Under the pieces are notes generated by a model. That model saw only the letters and a program-made list of their open reading frames with translations. It had not been told where the DNA came from and did no database searches. The position numbers and the translations under genes are program-made. Below are positions 45,412 to 54,612 of a DNA stretch of 64,000 bases, one piece after another (position 1 is the first letter of the stretch; each line of letters starts with the position of its first letter). The DNA lies in assembly GCA_036504055.1 (NCBI GenBank), contig DASXVU010000003.1, positions 1 through 64,000 of the forward strand, given 5' to 3'. This stretch comes from Methanomassiliicoccales archaeon (GTDB taxonomy: Archaea > Thermoplasmatota > Thermoplasmata > Methanomassiliicoccales > UBA472).

Positions 45412-46920
45412 ATGTTTATGTCCACTATGAAGGTCAGTGGGGAAGTAGTAGCAATGAGGTCATGGGCGGCCATCATTATTGTGGGGATGATGATGGCTAT
45501 GCCCATCTTTGGAAGCGTTCAGGGAAGTTACATTAATTCAAACCAAGGACTATCGATGGCAGGAGGAAACCCCCAAAATAATGGTCTAAGTCAATACAAT
45601 ACAACGAACGTGGGGAACCGGACGCAGTGGATCCTTTCAATGGACATCCTGCCATATATCGGAAAGACATTTTTTGATCTTTCCGGGTTCTGCATCGGTC
45701 CAGATGGAACGATCTATGCACAAAAACAGGACTATGAGTCGCCATCAAAGAGAGGTCTCGTTGCCATCAATCCGTGGGGGACTTTGAAGTGGTTTTCCAC
45801 GGCGACCGCAGGATACGGTGAGGTAGGTCCTAGCCTCGTTGTTGGGGCCGATGGCTATATCTATTGCATTTGCAACCTAGCTCAACAGACACCACCGGAT
45901 CCAGTAACGGGAAATTATCAGATAAACGTCGATAACCGGATATTGGCATTGAACCCAGAGGACGGCTCTAAGAGATGGGATTACGCTTCATCGGGAGGGA
46001 GCCTTTCTCAATACAATCAATTGGCCGTTTGTCCCAATGGATTGCTTGTCTTTACTGCGATCAGTTCGGGCGTTAGCTCGGTAACCGCACTATATTCCAA
46101 TGGTTCGTTAGCCTGGGAGGTTCCTATCAATGGATTAGTAAATATGATTGCGGTCAGCAGTAATTCCACATCTTATGTGGTTTCAGCTGATGGACACTTC
46201 TTTTCAATAGATCCTAACGGGAATATATTATGGAGTGTGTCAGGTGTGGTCCAGAATGGGAGCTTCAAATCAATATCCCTCGACAACCACGATAATATCT
46301 ATCTGTTGGCAAATTCCGCAGATTACTCTGCGGATCATTTGTTTAAATATTATCCCAATGGCACGATGGATTGGGCCTATGAACCCGCTAATTATACGAT
46401 CACTCCTCCTGTGATGGACATTCATGACAACATTTACTTCAGCTATACAAAAATCATTAAGGGTACTGTGCAAGGCGGCTCCCCAACCACTGGGATAATG
46501 TCCATGAATCCCGAAGGTCAGCCCAGATGGACGATCCACTCGGAATCCGGACCTATGGCTGTAAGCGCAGACGGGATCATATATGTGGCCTCAGATCATC
46601 TGATGGCGCTGAACGACAGTGGCACCATCTTGTGGGAAAAAGATGGGCTGCACCCTCCCTCACTCATTGATCAATCCCAATCAGGTCAGACTGGCGAAGG
46701 TGTCGTTATTGGTCAAGATGGAACAGTGTTCTTTCTCTACTCGTTGAGTTTGCCAGGTGGGCAATTGGAATATTTCCTCGGAATCAAAGGGACACCAACA
46801 CCTGGTGACCCTGGTCTGGACCAACAGACGATCATCCCGATTATCGCGGCAATGGCGATGTTTGCGTTGGTTATTGTTCTGTTCATAGTGAAGAAAAGAA
46901 GTGGGAGGTTGGAGCATTGA
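45412..46920 (+). CDS. Secreted PQQ-like beta-propeller protein with C-terminal membrane anchor
   Basis: The 502-residue protein has a signal peptide (hydrophobic about residues 20-40), a large extracytoplasmic part with repeats of the beta-propeller type (GADGYIYCI, LNPEDGSKRWDYAS, SNGSLAWEVPI, DPNGNILWSVSG, NDSGTILWEKDG) and a C-terminal membrane segment followed by KKRSGRLEH. Such propellers bind ligands or assist in surface assembly. The gene after it starts within its stop codon, so the next two genes are probably co-transcribed. Confidence 0.82.
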   Translation: MFMSTMKVSGEVVAMRSWAAIIIVGMMMAMPIFGSVQGSYINSNQGLSMAGGNPQNNGLSQYNTTNVGNRTQWILSMDILPYIGKTFFDLSGFCIGPDGTIYAQKQDYESPSKRGLVAINPWGTLKWFSTATAGYGEVGPSLVVGADGYIYCICNLAQQTPPDPVTGNYQINVDNRILALNPEDGSKRWDYASSGGSLSQYNQLAVCPNGLLVFTAISSGVSSVTALYSNGSLAWEVPINGLVNMIAVSSNSTSYVVSADGHFFSIDPNGNILWSVSGVVQNGSFKSISLDNHDNIYLLANSADYSADHLFKYYPNGTMDWAYEPANYTITPPVMDIHDNIYFSYTKIIKGTVQGGSPTTGIMSMNPEGQPRWTIHSESGPMAVSADGIIYVASDHLMALNDSGTILWEKDGLHPPSLIDQSQSGQTGEGVVIGQDGTVFFLYSLSLPGGQLEYFLGIKGTPTPGDPGLDQQTIIPIIAAMAMFALVIVLFIVKKRSGRLEH

Positions 46921-47642
46921 CTTCAGGCATCGAGGAGATACTTCTGGCTTCCAGCATTCTGATCGCCCCGGTCGGGATCTGCATCACTTTGGTCTCTTTG
47001 AGAAGTTATCTGAAGTTCCGAAATTGGAGACTTCTATTCCTCAGTGCTGCATTTTTGCTCCTTTCTATTCCGCCGACCATCAATGTTTTTCTGGCTACAT
47101 ACGGCAGCTTTTCATTTGACATATCACCCTGGTCATACAGTATATTGAGATATGTCTCCTTCATCTTTTCATTGTCTTCAGTATTGCCCTTCGCTCTGTT
47201 GGCATATGTGTATATCAACGAAAGAAAGACCCAATCGATAAGGATCTCGCGGAACTTATGGATCGTAGGGGGTATCATATTTCTGGGCCAACTTGGATTA
47301 ATAGTATACGAGGTGGTCTCCAGCTATAATCTGCCTTACGGAAACAGCAGCTGGTACCAGCCATATCTAATCGATTACATCTTTGGAGGCGTAGCCAGTT
47401 TATTGATCATAATGATCGTCATATCACTATTCGCCTATTATCGAGCCAAAAGGACGAAGAATACGTTATTGGTGATAATCGGATTCATATTCCTATTTGT
47501 TGGCTACGGATATGGGGTGCCGTTATTCTCCATTTTTCAAGGCACTTACTTGAATTATAATTACTACGGTTTGCAGTATTTCTTTGAACTGATAGGATTC
47601 ATCGCATTTCTGGTCGCCTTGATTCGATTGAAGGTATCATAA
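46917..47642 (+). CDS. Polytopic membrane protein, unknown
   Basis: A protein of 241 residues with about seven membrane helices and short loops. No family recognised. It starts with TTG at 46917, overlapping the propeller-gene stop, behind GGGAGG. Its stop overlaps the start of the wHTH gene (TAATG). The seven-helix layout is seen in several archaeal sensor or transport families, but I cannot assign one. Confidence 0.7.
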   Translation: MTSGIEEILLASSILIAPVGICITLVSLRSYLKFRNWRLLFLSAAFLLLSIPPTINVFLATYGSFSFDISPWSYSILRYVSFIFSLSSVLPFALLAYVYINERKTQSIRISRNLWIVGGIIFLGQLGLIVYEVVSSYNLPYGNSSWYQPYLIDYIFGGVASLLIIMIVISLFAYYRAKRTKNTLLVIIGFIFLFVGYGYGVPLFSIFQGTYLNYNYYGLQYFFELIGFIAFLVALIRLKVS

Positions 47643-47929
47643 TGATCGAGGGATCGTCCCAATATCGATCCAGGTGCCGGATCTATGCTGATATCCTAAG
47701 AGCGATCCAGGAGAGCGAACAGGCAAAGGTTTCCTATCTTCTTCATAAAGCCAATCTGTCCCACGAACGGCTACTGAATCATCTGACCAAAATAACTGCC
47801 TTGGGGCTGATCGAAAAGAGGTCCGACGGTGAAACTGTCTATTTTGTTATTACCCAGAAAGGTAGGAAATATTTGATGGAGTTCGCCAAAGTTCAGGAGT
47901 TCGGGGATGCATTCGGCATTGATGTGTAG
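47642..47929 (+). CDS. Winged-helix transcriptional regulator
   Basis: The 95-residue protein is a single archaeal winged-helix domain (residues 10-85; ILRAIQESEQAKVSYLLHKANLSHERLLNHLTKITALGLIEKR, then the wing GETVYFVITQKGRKYL). It is the third gene of the propeller/membrane-protein operon and may control it. No effector domain is present. Confidence 0.85.
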   Translation: MIEGSSQYRSRCRIYADILRAIQESEQAKVSYLLHKANLSHERLLNHLTKITALGLIEKRSDGETVYFVITQKGRKYLMEFAKVQEFGDAFGIDV

Positions 47930-48097
47930 TTGCATAAGGAATACAACTGGATACCAACTCGATAGCCGACATATATTCTGGCCATGATGAATTTCCCATC
48001 ATCCTGGCTTGTCTGCTCATGGCAGTCAAGAATTTTATATGGCATATCTCTATATTTTATTTACGTTCGATCGGGTATATGGTGCCGATATGCTTGC

Positions 48098-48724
48098 TCA
48101 GAACTTTATCAGTGTGGTTATCGAGCTGTACAGGAAATACATAGCAAAGAAGATCATGATGATCGCAGCGGCCATGATGAGGTATTCATGCCATCTACGA
48201 TTCCATAGTCCCTTGGATCGGAAGACCGTCGTGGCCACGAAATGGTTCCATCCGAGGTCGACGGCCAGATGGGTGATGATGAACATAGGGAGGATGATGA
48301 GCCCATAACCGATGGCTGTCGTGACGAGCGTGGCGCCGACCGTTGCCCACCAGAAGACCCAGTAAGGATTAGTGATGGTGGTGACCATGCCGGTCGTGAA
48401 AGAGCCCTGGCCGTCATCCCTCTCCTGTACGATGGCCTTCCTGGCCCTGAACTCGGACACTCCCATGTACATCAGGATGGCGCCCCCGATCAGCGCGATG
48501 TATGCGAATACGGTCTGGTCCTTCAGGACGAGGTCGAACCCCAGGAAGATCGCGACGATCAGCGGCACCTCGATAGCGGCATGCCCTGCGGTCACCTTGA
48601 TCCCCGCCCTCGGGTCATTGTAGCTCTTGGCAATGGTGGCCGCGAACAACGGACCGGGCATGAATGCTCCGGAGACCGTGATGACGGCGACGGACGCCAG
48701 GAATACCAGGGCCGATTCTTCCAT
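48098..48724 (-). CDS. LysE-family exporter
   Basis: The 208-residue membrane protein has six helices and the LysE opening motif GAFMPGPLFAATIAKSYNDPRAG. Family members export amino acids or small metabolites. ATG 48724 is preferred to TTG 48736. This copy is intact, unlike the decayed one at 11185-11812, but the two differ clearly in sequence. Confidence 0.88.
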   Translation of the reverse strand: MEESALVFLASVAVITVSGAFMPGPLFAATIAKSYNDPRAGIKVTAGHAAIEVPLIVAIFLGFDLVLKDQTVFAYIALIGGAILMYMGVSEFRARKAIVQERDDGQGSFTTGMVTTITNPYWVFWWATVGATLVTTAIGYGLIILPMFIITHLAVDLGWNHFVATTVFRSKGLWNRRWHEYLIMAAAIIMIFFAMYFLYSSITTLIKF

Positions 48725-48845
48725 GGATATTGCCAACTAAGGTCACGCTCATATTTCAAAGTTGATTTTATGACATCTACATGACCGAAATGGGGAGCAC
48801 TGAGTCAATCCAGGAGGCTAGTGTTCATTAACAATCCGGTTTGCC

Positions 48846-48883
48846 CATTTTCGGCATCTTGGAGACCATTCTCGTAAAATGGA
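48846..48883. repeat. Inverted repeat upstream of the condensation-type gene
   Basis: CCATTTT (48846-48852) and AAAATGG (48877-48883) form 7-base arms around a 24-base loop. It lies just upstream of the TATA-like AATTAATAAAT (48897-48907) of the next gene. It may be regulatory or accidental. Confidence 0.4.
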
Positions 48884-48928
48884 ATCGTTGCGCATTCAAT
48901 TAATAAATGGAATCAGGTTCATCGCGGC

Positions 48929-50179
48929 ATGCAGCGCCAGCCGGCCTCCTCGCTCGACCTCTTCACCGATTCGGTCCGTTTGATGGGCGATGCCACCATG
49001 ATCGCTGTGATGGAGTTCGATCGCCGTTTGGACATGGGAAGGCTGTTCAAGGCATCCTCTCAATGCAACGACGTCTTCCCTATCCTGGGCTCGAAGCTGG
49101 TCCGTGGGCGCGGTCCAGCATATTGGGACCTCCAACAAAGGCAAGACAGTGACGAGATATTCTCAGTGAATTTCATCGAGGAGCGGGATTATCGCTGTCA
49201 TGTTCCCTTGGCGATCGACCCATACGGAAATGCGCAGTCCAAGATCCGCCTTCTTCGCACCCCCGACCGGGACGTGATCGTCATCAACCTTGCCCACGCG
49301 GCTGCTGACGGGTTCGGCCTGATGGTGCTGGCGAACATGCTTCTGCAGGCATATCTCGATCCCTCCTCGGTTCCCAGATGCTCCACCGGCCTTCCAGTCA
49401 GAGACACTCTATGGACAGCAGGTCTCCTCGACATGTGCGACTCATCCAAGGATGCGGCTGAAATGAACACTTCCATGTGGCCATCGATCTGCGGACGTTC
49501 CCGAGAACCGTCACTGTATCATAGAGCGGTGATACCTCCTGGTGAGGTTCAACTCATCAAAGAGGCGACGAACGCCTGTGGAGGCACGATCAATGACATG
49601 CTATTGTCCGCCTACTTCCTCTCGATGAGCGACATGACCGGTAACCAGGGACCTCAGACCATTTCTTTCCCGGTCAACCTCAGGCAGCACCTGACCGATT
49701 GCCAAAGGATCATGAGCAATCAGGCGGCCAATGTCTCTTTCAGCATCCGAAGGGAGCCAGGGGACAGGACGGAGGCTATATTGTCCAAGGTCGTCAGGGA
49801 GACGAGGCGCCTGAAGATGGGCATGGTGGGGATCAAGGAGCAGGTCGCGTTCGACCGATTCTGCGATCCAGAGGGCAATGCCGTCCACCGCATGGTCGAG
49901 GCGATGGCAAACAAACAGAACGAAGGTATATCCAACGTCTTCATCTCGAACCCCGGATGGTTCTCGCTCCCGGCGGTCGATGGACTCCGGGATGCCTACG
50001 TTTGCTATCCTGGCTCGCTCATGCCCTCTACCTGTTTCGTCGTCTCCACGTTCCGAGGGTCGATGTCTGTGTCGATGGGCTATCAGAACGAGGACGAGCC
50101 GAGGGAGGCCACTAGACGAGCGATCGAAGGTCTGGTCGAGCATCTGCCCCTCGATTGCTCGAAGGTAGGTTTCGTTTAG
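48929..50179 (+). CDS. Free-standing condensation-domain-like acyltransferase
   Basis: The 416-residue protein has the fold signature of the condensation/acyltransferase superfamily (NRPS C domains, PapA, WS/DGAT). The catalytic HxxxDG motif is present as HAAADG at residues 123-128, and the second half has the usual NDMLLSAYFLSMSD and VNLRQHL stretches. There is no adenylation or carrier domain, nor one nearby, so it probably acts on CoA thioesters or a free carrier protein. The ATG at 48929 lies about 26 bases after AATTAATAAAT, which fits a leaderless start. It stands alone; the product is unknown. Confidence 0.82.
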   Translation: MQRQPASSLDLFTDSVRLMGDATMIAVMEFDRRLDMGRLFKASSQCNDVFPILGSKLVRGRGPAYWDLQQRQDSDEIFSVNFIEERDYRCHVPLAIDPYGNAQSKIRLLRTPDRDVIVINLAHAAADGFGLMVLANMLLQAYLDPSSVPRCSTGLPVRDTLWTAGLLDMCDSSKDAAEMNTSMWPSICGRSREPSLYHRAVIPPGEVQLIKEATNACGGTINDMLLSAYFLSMSDMTGNQGPQTISFPVNLRQHLTDCQRIMSNQAANVSFSIRREPGDRTEAILSKVVRETRRLKMGMVGIKEQVAFDRFCDPEGNAVHRMVEAMANKQNEGISNVFISNPGWFSLPAVDGLRDAYVCYPGSLMPSTCFVVSTFRGSMSVSMGYQNEDEPREATRRAIEGLVEHLPLDCSKVGFV

Positions 50180-50202
50180 ATGGTCCTGCCTAATCAAATT
50201 GA

Positions 50203-50838
50203 CTAAGCGTACCACTTCTCGCACCGGTCTATGTAGCTGACCGGATCGATCTCCCTGACTGTGGCGGTGTCCACGTCGATGATCTGAACGCTATGGATGC
50301 GGGAGTTCAGTATCTCGTCCATGGAGACCGGCGGTCTGGTGTAGTACATGTCGCAATAACGCTTTATCCATGTCAGTTCCTCATCGGAACGCGTGCGGGG
50401 GGGCCTGACGAAGAACCGTGGGACGGGCATGATGTAATGCGGCGGGGCTGCCAGGCTGAACTTGTGGCAGTGGTTGCTATAACGGGCGATCTTGCTCGCG
50501 ATCCTGGCCCTGATATAGTCCATGGGGTCGAGGGCATGCGCCGGTGGGACGAAACCGGTCTCCACTTCGACGATCAGGGTCCCTTCCCCCTTGACCGCAT
50601 AGACATCGCAGCTCAGCCCCGAGTCCAGAACATGTTCCAGGTCCACGTCGAATCCGTCGGAGACGAGGAACTTGGCCACGATGAGTTCCAGCACGGAGTG
50701 GTTTATCTTGAGCAGGTTCTTTTCCCGTAGCTCGACCAACCGTTCCTCGAGCTTTGTCATGCTCTCCGCCACGTTCGGCTCCGCGTCCTTCACGAGACGT
50801 GCGATCAAGGACTCAAGGTCCTCCGAGAACTTGTCCAC
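50203..50838 (-). CDS. Conserved protein with possible PD-(D/E)xK nuclease fold
   Basis: A soluble 211-residue protein. Residues 1-50 are helical; residues 55-95 read like a restriction-nuclease-type core (LELIVAKFLVSDGFDVDLEHV, then GLSCDVYAVKGEGTLIVEVETG). The acidic residues would correspond to D and ExE in place of ExK. A substituted lysine often means binding without cleavage, but the fold assignment itself is tentative. It is convergent with the acyltransferase gene. Confidence 0.65.
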   Translation of the reverse strand: MDKFSEDLESLIARLVKDAEPNVAESMTKLEERLVELREKNLLKINHSVLELIVAKFLVSDGFDVDLEHVLDSGLSCDVYAVKGEGTLIVEVETGFVPPAHALDPMDYIRARIASKIARYSNHCHKFSLAAPPHYIMPVPRFFVRPPRTRSDEELTWIKRYCDMYYTRPPVSMDEILNSRIHSVQIIDVDTATVREIDPVSYIDRCEKWYA

Positions 50839-50882
50839 TCATTCACCTGCTCTAACTTTGATTTCCCGTATGTCTCATTCGG

Positions 50883-51128
50883 TCATGTTCTTTTGTATTC
50901 CCGGCTGATGATAAGGGTAAGGGACGAGCGCACATATGGGACCTGCCGTATCCGGCTCATGATCATCGTGTCGAACTCCTCATTCGTTTTGGCGGAGACC
51001 TTGGCCACGATGTCATAGACACCGTAGACCACATGGGAGGACTCCACGCCAGGTATCATGCTGATGGCCTCCGCCACCTCGTTCTCCTTGCCGATGTCCG
51101 TTGTCAGGATGACCATCGCGCTTGGCAT
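50883..51128 (-). CDS. Stand-alone Lrp/AsnC effector (RAM) domain
   Basis: The 81-residue protein consists of the ligand-binding ferredoxin-like domain of Lrp/AsnC regulators (SAMVILTTDIGKENEVAEAISMIPGV, VVYGVYDIVAKVSAKTNEEF) without any helix-turn-helix. Such proteins can form mixed oligomers with full Lrp proteins or sense amino acids alone. Confidence 0.88.
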   Translation of the reverse strand: MPSAMVILTTDIGKENEVAEAISMIPGVESSHVVYGVYDIVAKVSAKTNEEFDTMIMSRIRQVPYVRSSLTLIISREYKRT

Positions 51129-51213
51129 GTTGATCGGTAATATTACACTACCGCGGGGGCATCAAACTTGCTATCGCATCTTACCGATCTCATCCTTACA
51201 AAAGAAGTGGAAT

Positions 51214-51906
51214 TCACCGGTTGGTGGAGAAGCCGGACCTGTTCAATGATATCCGGAGCCCTTCTATGATCACATAGAGTCCCCAATCGAACAGCTCTTC
51301 TGCGGTCATCTTTTTCCGTTGATCTATGACCTCCCCTATCATCTTCCACTCTGGGAACTGCTCGGATTTCGATTCGATGATTTCCTCCTGCTCAAGACCG
51401 GATCCCGGTTCGGGTGGCTGGCTTTGTTCTTCGATCACATATCCCCAGACGTAATTGATGACCGTCTCGGATGCCAGGCTGGCATGTAGGAGGTCAAATC
51501 CTGCATCGTTCAGAACCTGTGTGGATATGGTCTTGAGCCTCACCATGGCCTTCGAGCGGAAAGTCGCACCGGCCACGATGCGGGCCCCTTCCCGATGCGA
51601 TAGCATCGCCTGGCGCAAGGAGTGTGCTGTAACGGCCAACCATTCTGCCCAGGCGTCTTTGTCTGGTGGGGCGGTAAGGTCCTCAAAGCCGCAGTCCTTC
51701 AGGATGGCCTGCGCCATGTCATCGATGATGTCCGATTTGTCCCTGAAATGCCAATATAACGCCGGTGCCTGGACTCCGAGCCTGGAAGCGATCTGGCGCA
51801 AGGTAACGCGTTCCAGTCCCTCCTCGTCGAGTATCTCCAGGCCCGCCCTCACCACGGCCTCCGGTTCTAGGTGCGGGGCCTTGGGATTCGATCGTTCTCT
51901 CATCAT
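51214..51906 (-). CDS. TetR-family regulator
   Basis: The 230-residue protein has the TetR N-terminal DNA-binding domain (LEILDEEGLERVTLRQIASRLGVQAPALYWHFRDKSDIIDDM) and a C-terminal ligand-binding domain of the TetR_C type (YVWGYVIEEQSQPPEP, WGLYVIIEGLR). It is divergent from an ABC exporter, which it probably represses together with itself through the repeats at 51955-51986. ATG 51906 or 51903 is the likely start. Confidence 0.92.
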   Translation of the reverse strand: MMRERSNPKAPHLEPEAVVRAGLEILDEEGLERVTLRQIASRLGVQAPALYWHFRDKSDIIDDMAQAILKDCGFEDLTAPPDKDAWAEWLAVTAHSLRQAMLSHREGARIVAGATFRSKAMVRLKTISTQVLNDAGFDLLHASLASETVINYVWGYVIEEQSQPPEPGSGLEQEEIIESKSEQFPEWKMIGEVIDQRKKMTAEELFDWGLYVIIEGLRISLNRSGFSTNR

Positions 51907-52001
51907 AAGACAATGGGTCGAAAGGTATATAAAATTGAACATCCTTAAGTCAATTTAATGATGTTAAATCAGATTAATGATGTTAATGATAAGACAATGG
52001 G
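51905..52001. repeat. Repeat-rich tetR-ABC intergenic region
   Basis: ATAAGACAATGGG occurs at 51905-51917 and again at 51989-52001. TTAATGATGTTAA occurs at 51955-51967 and 51974-51986, 19 bases apart (two helix turns). Both TTAATGATGTTAA copies are imperfectly palindromic and suit two TetR dimers. Confidence 0.65.
51926..51934. promoter_or_regulatory. TATA-like box shared by tetR and the ABC genes
   Basis: TATATAAAA lies in the centre of the divergent region. On the plus strand the ATG at 51958 is about 28 bases away. On the minus strand tetR begins about 20 bases away. Confidence 0.5.
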
Positions 52002-52971
52002 CAAAGACCGCAAGGGAACACAGCCAGTGATCCACGTCGAGAACCTGGGCAAGCGTTACCGTAATTCCGAAAAGGCAGCGGTGGACGGGGTTAGCTTCGA
52101 CGTGGCCCAGGGGGAGTTCTTCGCGTTCCTTGGGCCGAACGGAGCGGGAAAGACAACGACCATCTCCATCCTGACCACCACCCTCACGAAAACGAGCGGA
52201 GTGGTGCGCATTGCCGGTTATGACATGGACAAGCAACAGAAAGAGATCCGGAAGAACATCGGGATCGTCTTCCAGAATCCAAGCCTGGATGCCAACCTGA
52301 CCGCCGAGGAGAACATCCGCTTCCATGTGAGCCTATATGGTGTCTATGGGTACCGGCCGAGCTTCCGCCTGATGTCCAAGGAATACCAAGATAGGGTATT
52401 GGAGCTCGCCAAGGTCCTGGGACTTGACCAGGACATCTTCGACCAGGTCAAGACCTACTCTGGAGGCATGAAGCGGAAGCTGGAGATAATCCGCAGCCTG
52501 ATGCACAAGCCGAAGGTGCTATTCCTTGACGAGCCTTCGCAGGGGCTCGACGCCGTCAGCCGGAGATCTCTGTGGAACTATCTCCGGACGGTGCATAAGG
52601 ACGAGAACATGACGATCTTCCTGACCACCCACTACATTGAGGAGGCCGAAGGGGCCGATAGGGTATGCATCGTGAATCACGGCAAGGTGCTCTTCAACGG
52701 GACACCGGAGGCGATGAAGGACCTGATGGTCGACAGATATGTCATACTGGACGCCGAGGACAGACAGTCTCTCAGGGCTTGCCTGGAACGTTTCGAAACA
52801 GAAATCGCCGAGGACGGTAGTCTGAAGGTCCGGTTCACCGACGGCACCCCGCAGGCGATACTCTCGCAGATCAAGGTCCCATTGTCGTTGATGCGGATGC
52901 ACACCCCTTCGCTCGAAGAGGCCTACATCGATCTGGTCAGCCACGATGGAGATGACGCGGAGGTGTTCTGA
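51958..52971 (+). CDS. ABC transporter ATP-binding protein, drug-export type
   Basis: The protein has 337 residues from ATG 51958, or 324 from ATG 51997. Walker A is GPNGAGKTTT, the signature TYSGGMKRKLEI and Walker B VLFLDEPSQGLD, followed by a DrrA-like C-terminal part. The first ATG fits a leaderless start from the TATA-like box. With it, the repeats at 51955-51986 would code for the first residues; with 51997 they stay outside the gene. I give the longer form. It is coupled to the permease gene (TGATG). Confidence 0.92.
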   Translation: MMLNQINDVNDKTMGKDRKGTQPVIHVENLGKRYRNSEKAAVDGVSFDVAQGEFFAFLGPNGAGKTTTISILTTTLTKTSGVVRIAGYDMDKQQKEIRKNIGIVFQNPSLDANLTAEENIRFHVSLYGVYGYRPSFRLMSKEYQDRVLELAKVLGLDQDIFDQVKTYSGGMKRKLEIIRSLMHKPKVLFLDEPSQGLDAVSRRSLWNYLRTVHKDENMTIFLTTHYIEEAEGADRVCIVNHGKVLFNGTPEAMKDLMVDRYVILDAEDRQSLRACLERFETEIAEDGSLKVRFTDGTPQAILSQIKVPLSLMRMHTPSLEEAYIDLVSHDGDDAEVF

Positions 52972-53765
52972 TGTCGCTCTCGAACGAGTTCAATGCCGTA
53001 GCTGCGATATGTGCCCGGGACATAACGCGTTTCTTCAGGGACTGGAAGAGCAATATTTTCATGAGCATTTTCTTCCCGGCCGTGTTCCTTGGCATGCTTG
53101 GAAGCGCCATCGGACAGAACATGGGAGCAGGGCTAGGTTACGACTTCATGCAGTTCGTTCTTCTGGGAATGGTGGCCGGTCTGGCCATCATGTTCTCGGC
53201 AAATACTGTGACCGGCCTCGTGGAGGAAAGAGAGACCGGGTTCACACAGGAGATCTTCGTCTCACCGGTTTCGAGATACTCGATCATCATCGGCAAGATG
53301 GTGGGCAGCAGCATCATCAGTATGGTGGCGGTCGCGGCCACCATCCTTATAGGAATAGCCATAGGGATAAACATCAGTCTGGACGGTGTTGGGCTCATAC
53401 TACTGGTCATCCCGGTGGTTTTCCTGCTGGGTAGCGCATTCGGCGTCCTGGTAAGCGGCATCTTCAGTTCGAGCCCGAAGACAGCCGGTCAGGCCGTAAT
53501 GATGTTCATGTTCCCCCAGTTGTTCCTATCCGGGGCGCTCATACCGGTGGCGAGCTCGACCGGGGTGATCGACGTCCTGGTCCATCTGATGCCCGCCACA
53601 TATGTGGTGGACCTCATGAGAGGTGTCTTCTACTGGGGGAGCCCGACATACAACCAAGTCGTCCTTTACAGCCCATGGATAGATCTGACCGTCACCGTGA
53701 TCATTTCTCTCGGACTCTTTGTCGCAGGGACGTATTTGTTCGCACGGAGCGAGCGGAACCGGTGA
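52971..53765 (+). CDS. ABC-2 type permease, drug-export type
   Basis: The 264-residue DrrB-like permease has six membrane helices and the conserved ETGFTQEIFVSPVSRYSIIIGKMVGS loop. It pairs with the ATPase upstream, with which it shares a base. TetR control suggests export of a toxic compound or antibiotic. Confidence 0.92.
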   Translation: MSLSNEFNAVAAICARDITRFFRDWKSNIFMSIFFPAVFLGMLGSAIGQNMGAGLGYDFMQFVLLGMVAGLAIMFSANTVTGLVEERETGFTQEIFVSPVSRYSIIIGKMVGSSIISMVAVAATILIGIAIGINISLDGVGLILLVIPVVFLLGSAFGVLVSGIFSSSPKTAGQAVMMFMFPQLFLSGALIPVASSTGVIDVLVHLMPATYVVDLMRGVFYWGSPTYNQVVLYSPWIDLTVTVIISLGLFVAGTYLFARSERNR

Positions 53766-53883
53766 TCGTTTCCATCCCTCTTAGGGATCATTATCCGGCC
53801 GACCAAACCCTCAAAAACCCTTTGATCCCTATTTCAACGATCGGTTCTTGTCCTATGCTCACCCGATCAACCAAACGTTCCGA

Positions 53884-54240
53884 TCAGTTGTCGTCAAGGG
53901 TTCTGGAGTAGTGGAGGATCAGGAGCACAGGTATGATAAGCACAATCAAAGGCATGAACGCGAACAGACCGAACAACAGCTCGTTGCTGTTGAACTGGAC
54001 GAAGAATGTCGCGGCGCCGATAATGGCCAATACCGATGACCAGATGAGAAGTTGTTCTCCGCCGTACTGGTTCAACAGATACCAGTTCTTTTCTGAGGTG
54101 TAGCTCTTCCTGAGCCTGACACCATAGACATGGTTCATGGCCACCTTCCCGTTCTTGAGAGGGATCGATATGCCCATCAGAATAAGGCCGATGGAGACGA
54201 ACATTATCCCAAAGATGATGTTCACAGCTTCCATGTTCAC
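53884..54240 (-). CDS. SdpI-family membrane protein
   Basis: The 118-residue protein has three membrane helices and the SdpI-type motif GVRLRKSYTSEKNWYLLNQYGG between the first and second helix. In Bacillus, SdpI gives immunity to a toxin peptide; archaeal members are of unknown role. It faces the ABC permease gene with 118 bases between. Confidence 0.8.
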   Translation of the reverse strand: MNMEAVNIIFGIMFVSIGLILMGISIPLKNGKVAMNHVYGVRLRKSYTSEKNWYLLNQYGGEQLLIWSSVLAIIGAATFFVQFNSNELLFGLFAFMPLIVLIIPVLLILHYSRTLDDN

Positions 54241-54459
54241 GCGGGCTCCTCTAGATTATTACGATGTATCGAGGTACCCAATATTTACTGGATGTGGGCG
54301 ATGGGACCGGGCCTTGAATGGTCTAGAAAGAGACAGGATCGGACAGATGTCTTCAGAATTGCCGTCTACCAAGAGCCACGCTTGCTGCCCGGCCTTCAAA
54401 GGAAACTTCCCCACGTCGTCTTCGTATCGGCAGCTTCATTACAACCACTTCCTATTCCC

Positions 54460-54612
54460 TTACGCTCCAGGCTCGAACACGTCGCGGATGGTCCCGGTCT
54501 CGACGGACACCACAAACCCATAGCCATTGGATTCGATCTGGTGCGCCACCGTCAGCGAGTAGGGGAGTCCCACGAACTTGCTCTTCATCACGTTTAGAGA
54601 CTTCTTCTTCAT
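54460..54612 (-). CDS. Very small protein, unknown
   Basis: A 50-residue, basic N-terminus protein: MKKKSLNVMKSKFVGLPYSL, then a beta-like region (GYGFVVSVETGTIRDVFEPG). The ATG has GGTGAG eight bases upstream on this strand. I recognise no family. It may be real because the ribosome-binding site is good; the upstream open frame to 54768 is unlikely to be coding. Confidence 0.4.
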   Translation of the reverse strand: MKKKSLNVMKSKFVGLPYSLTVAHQIESNGYGFVVSVETGTIRDVFEPGA

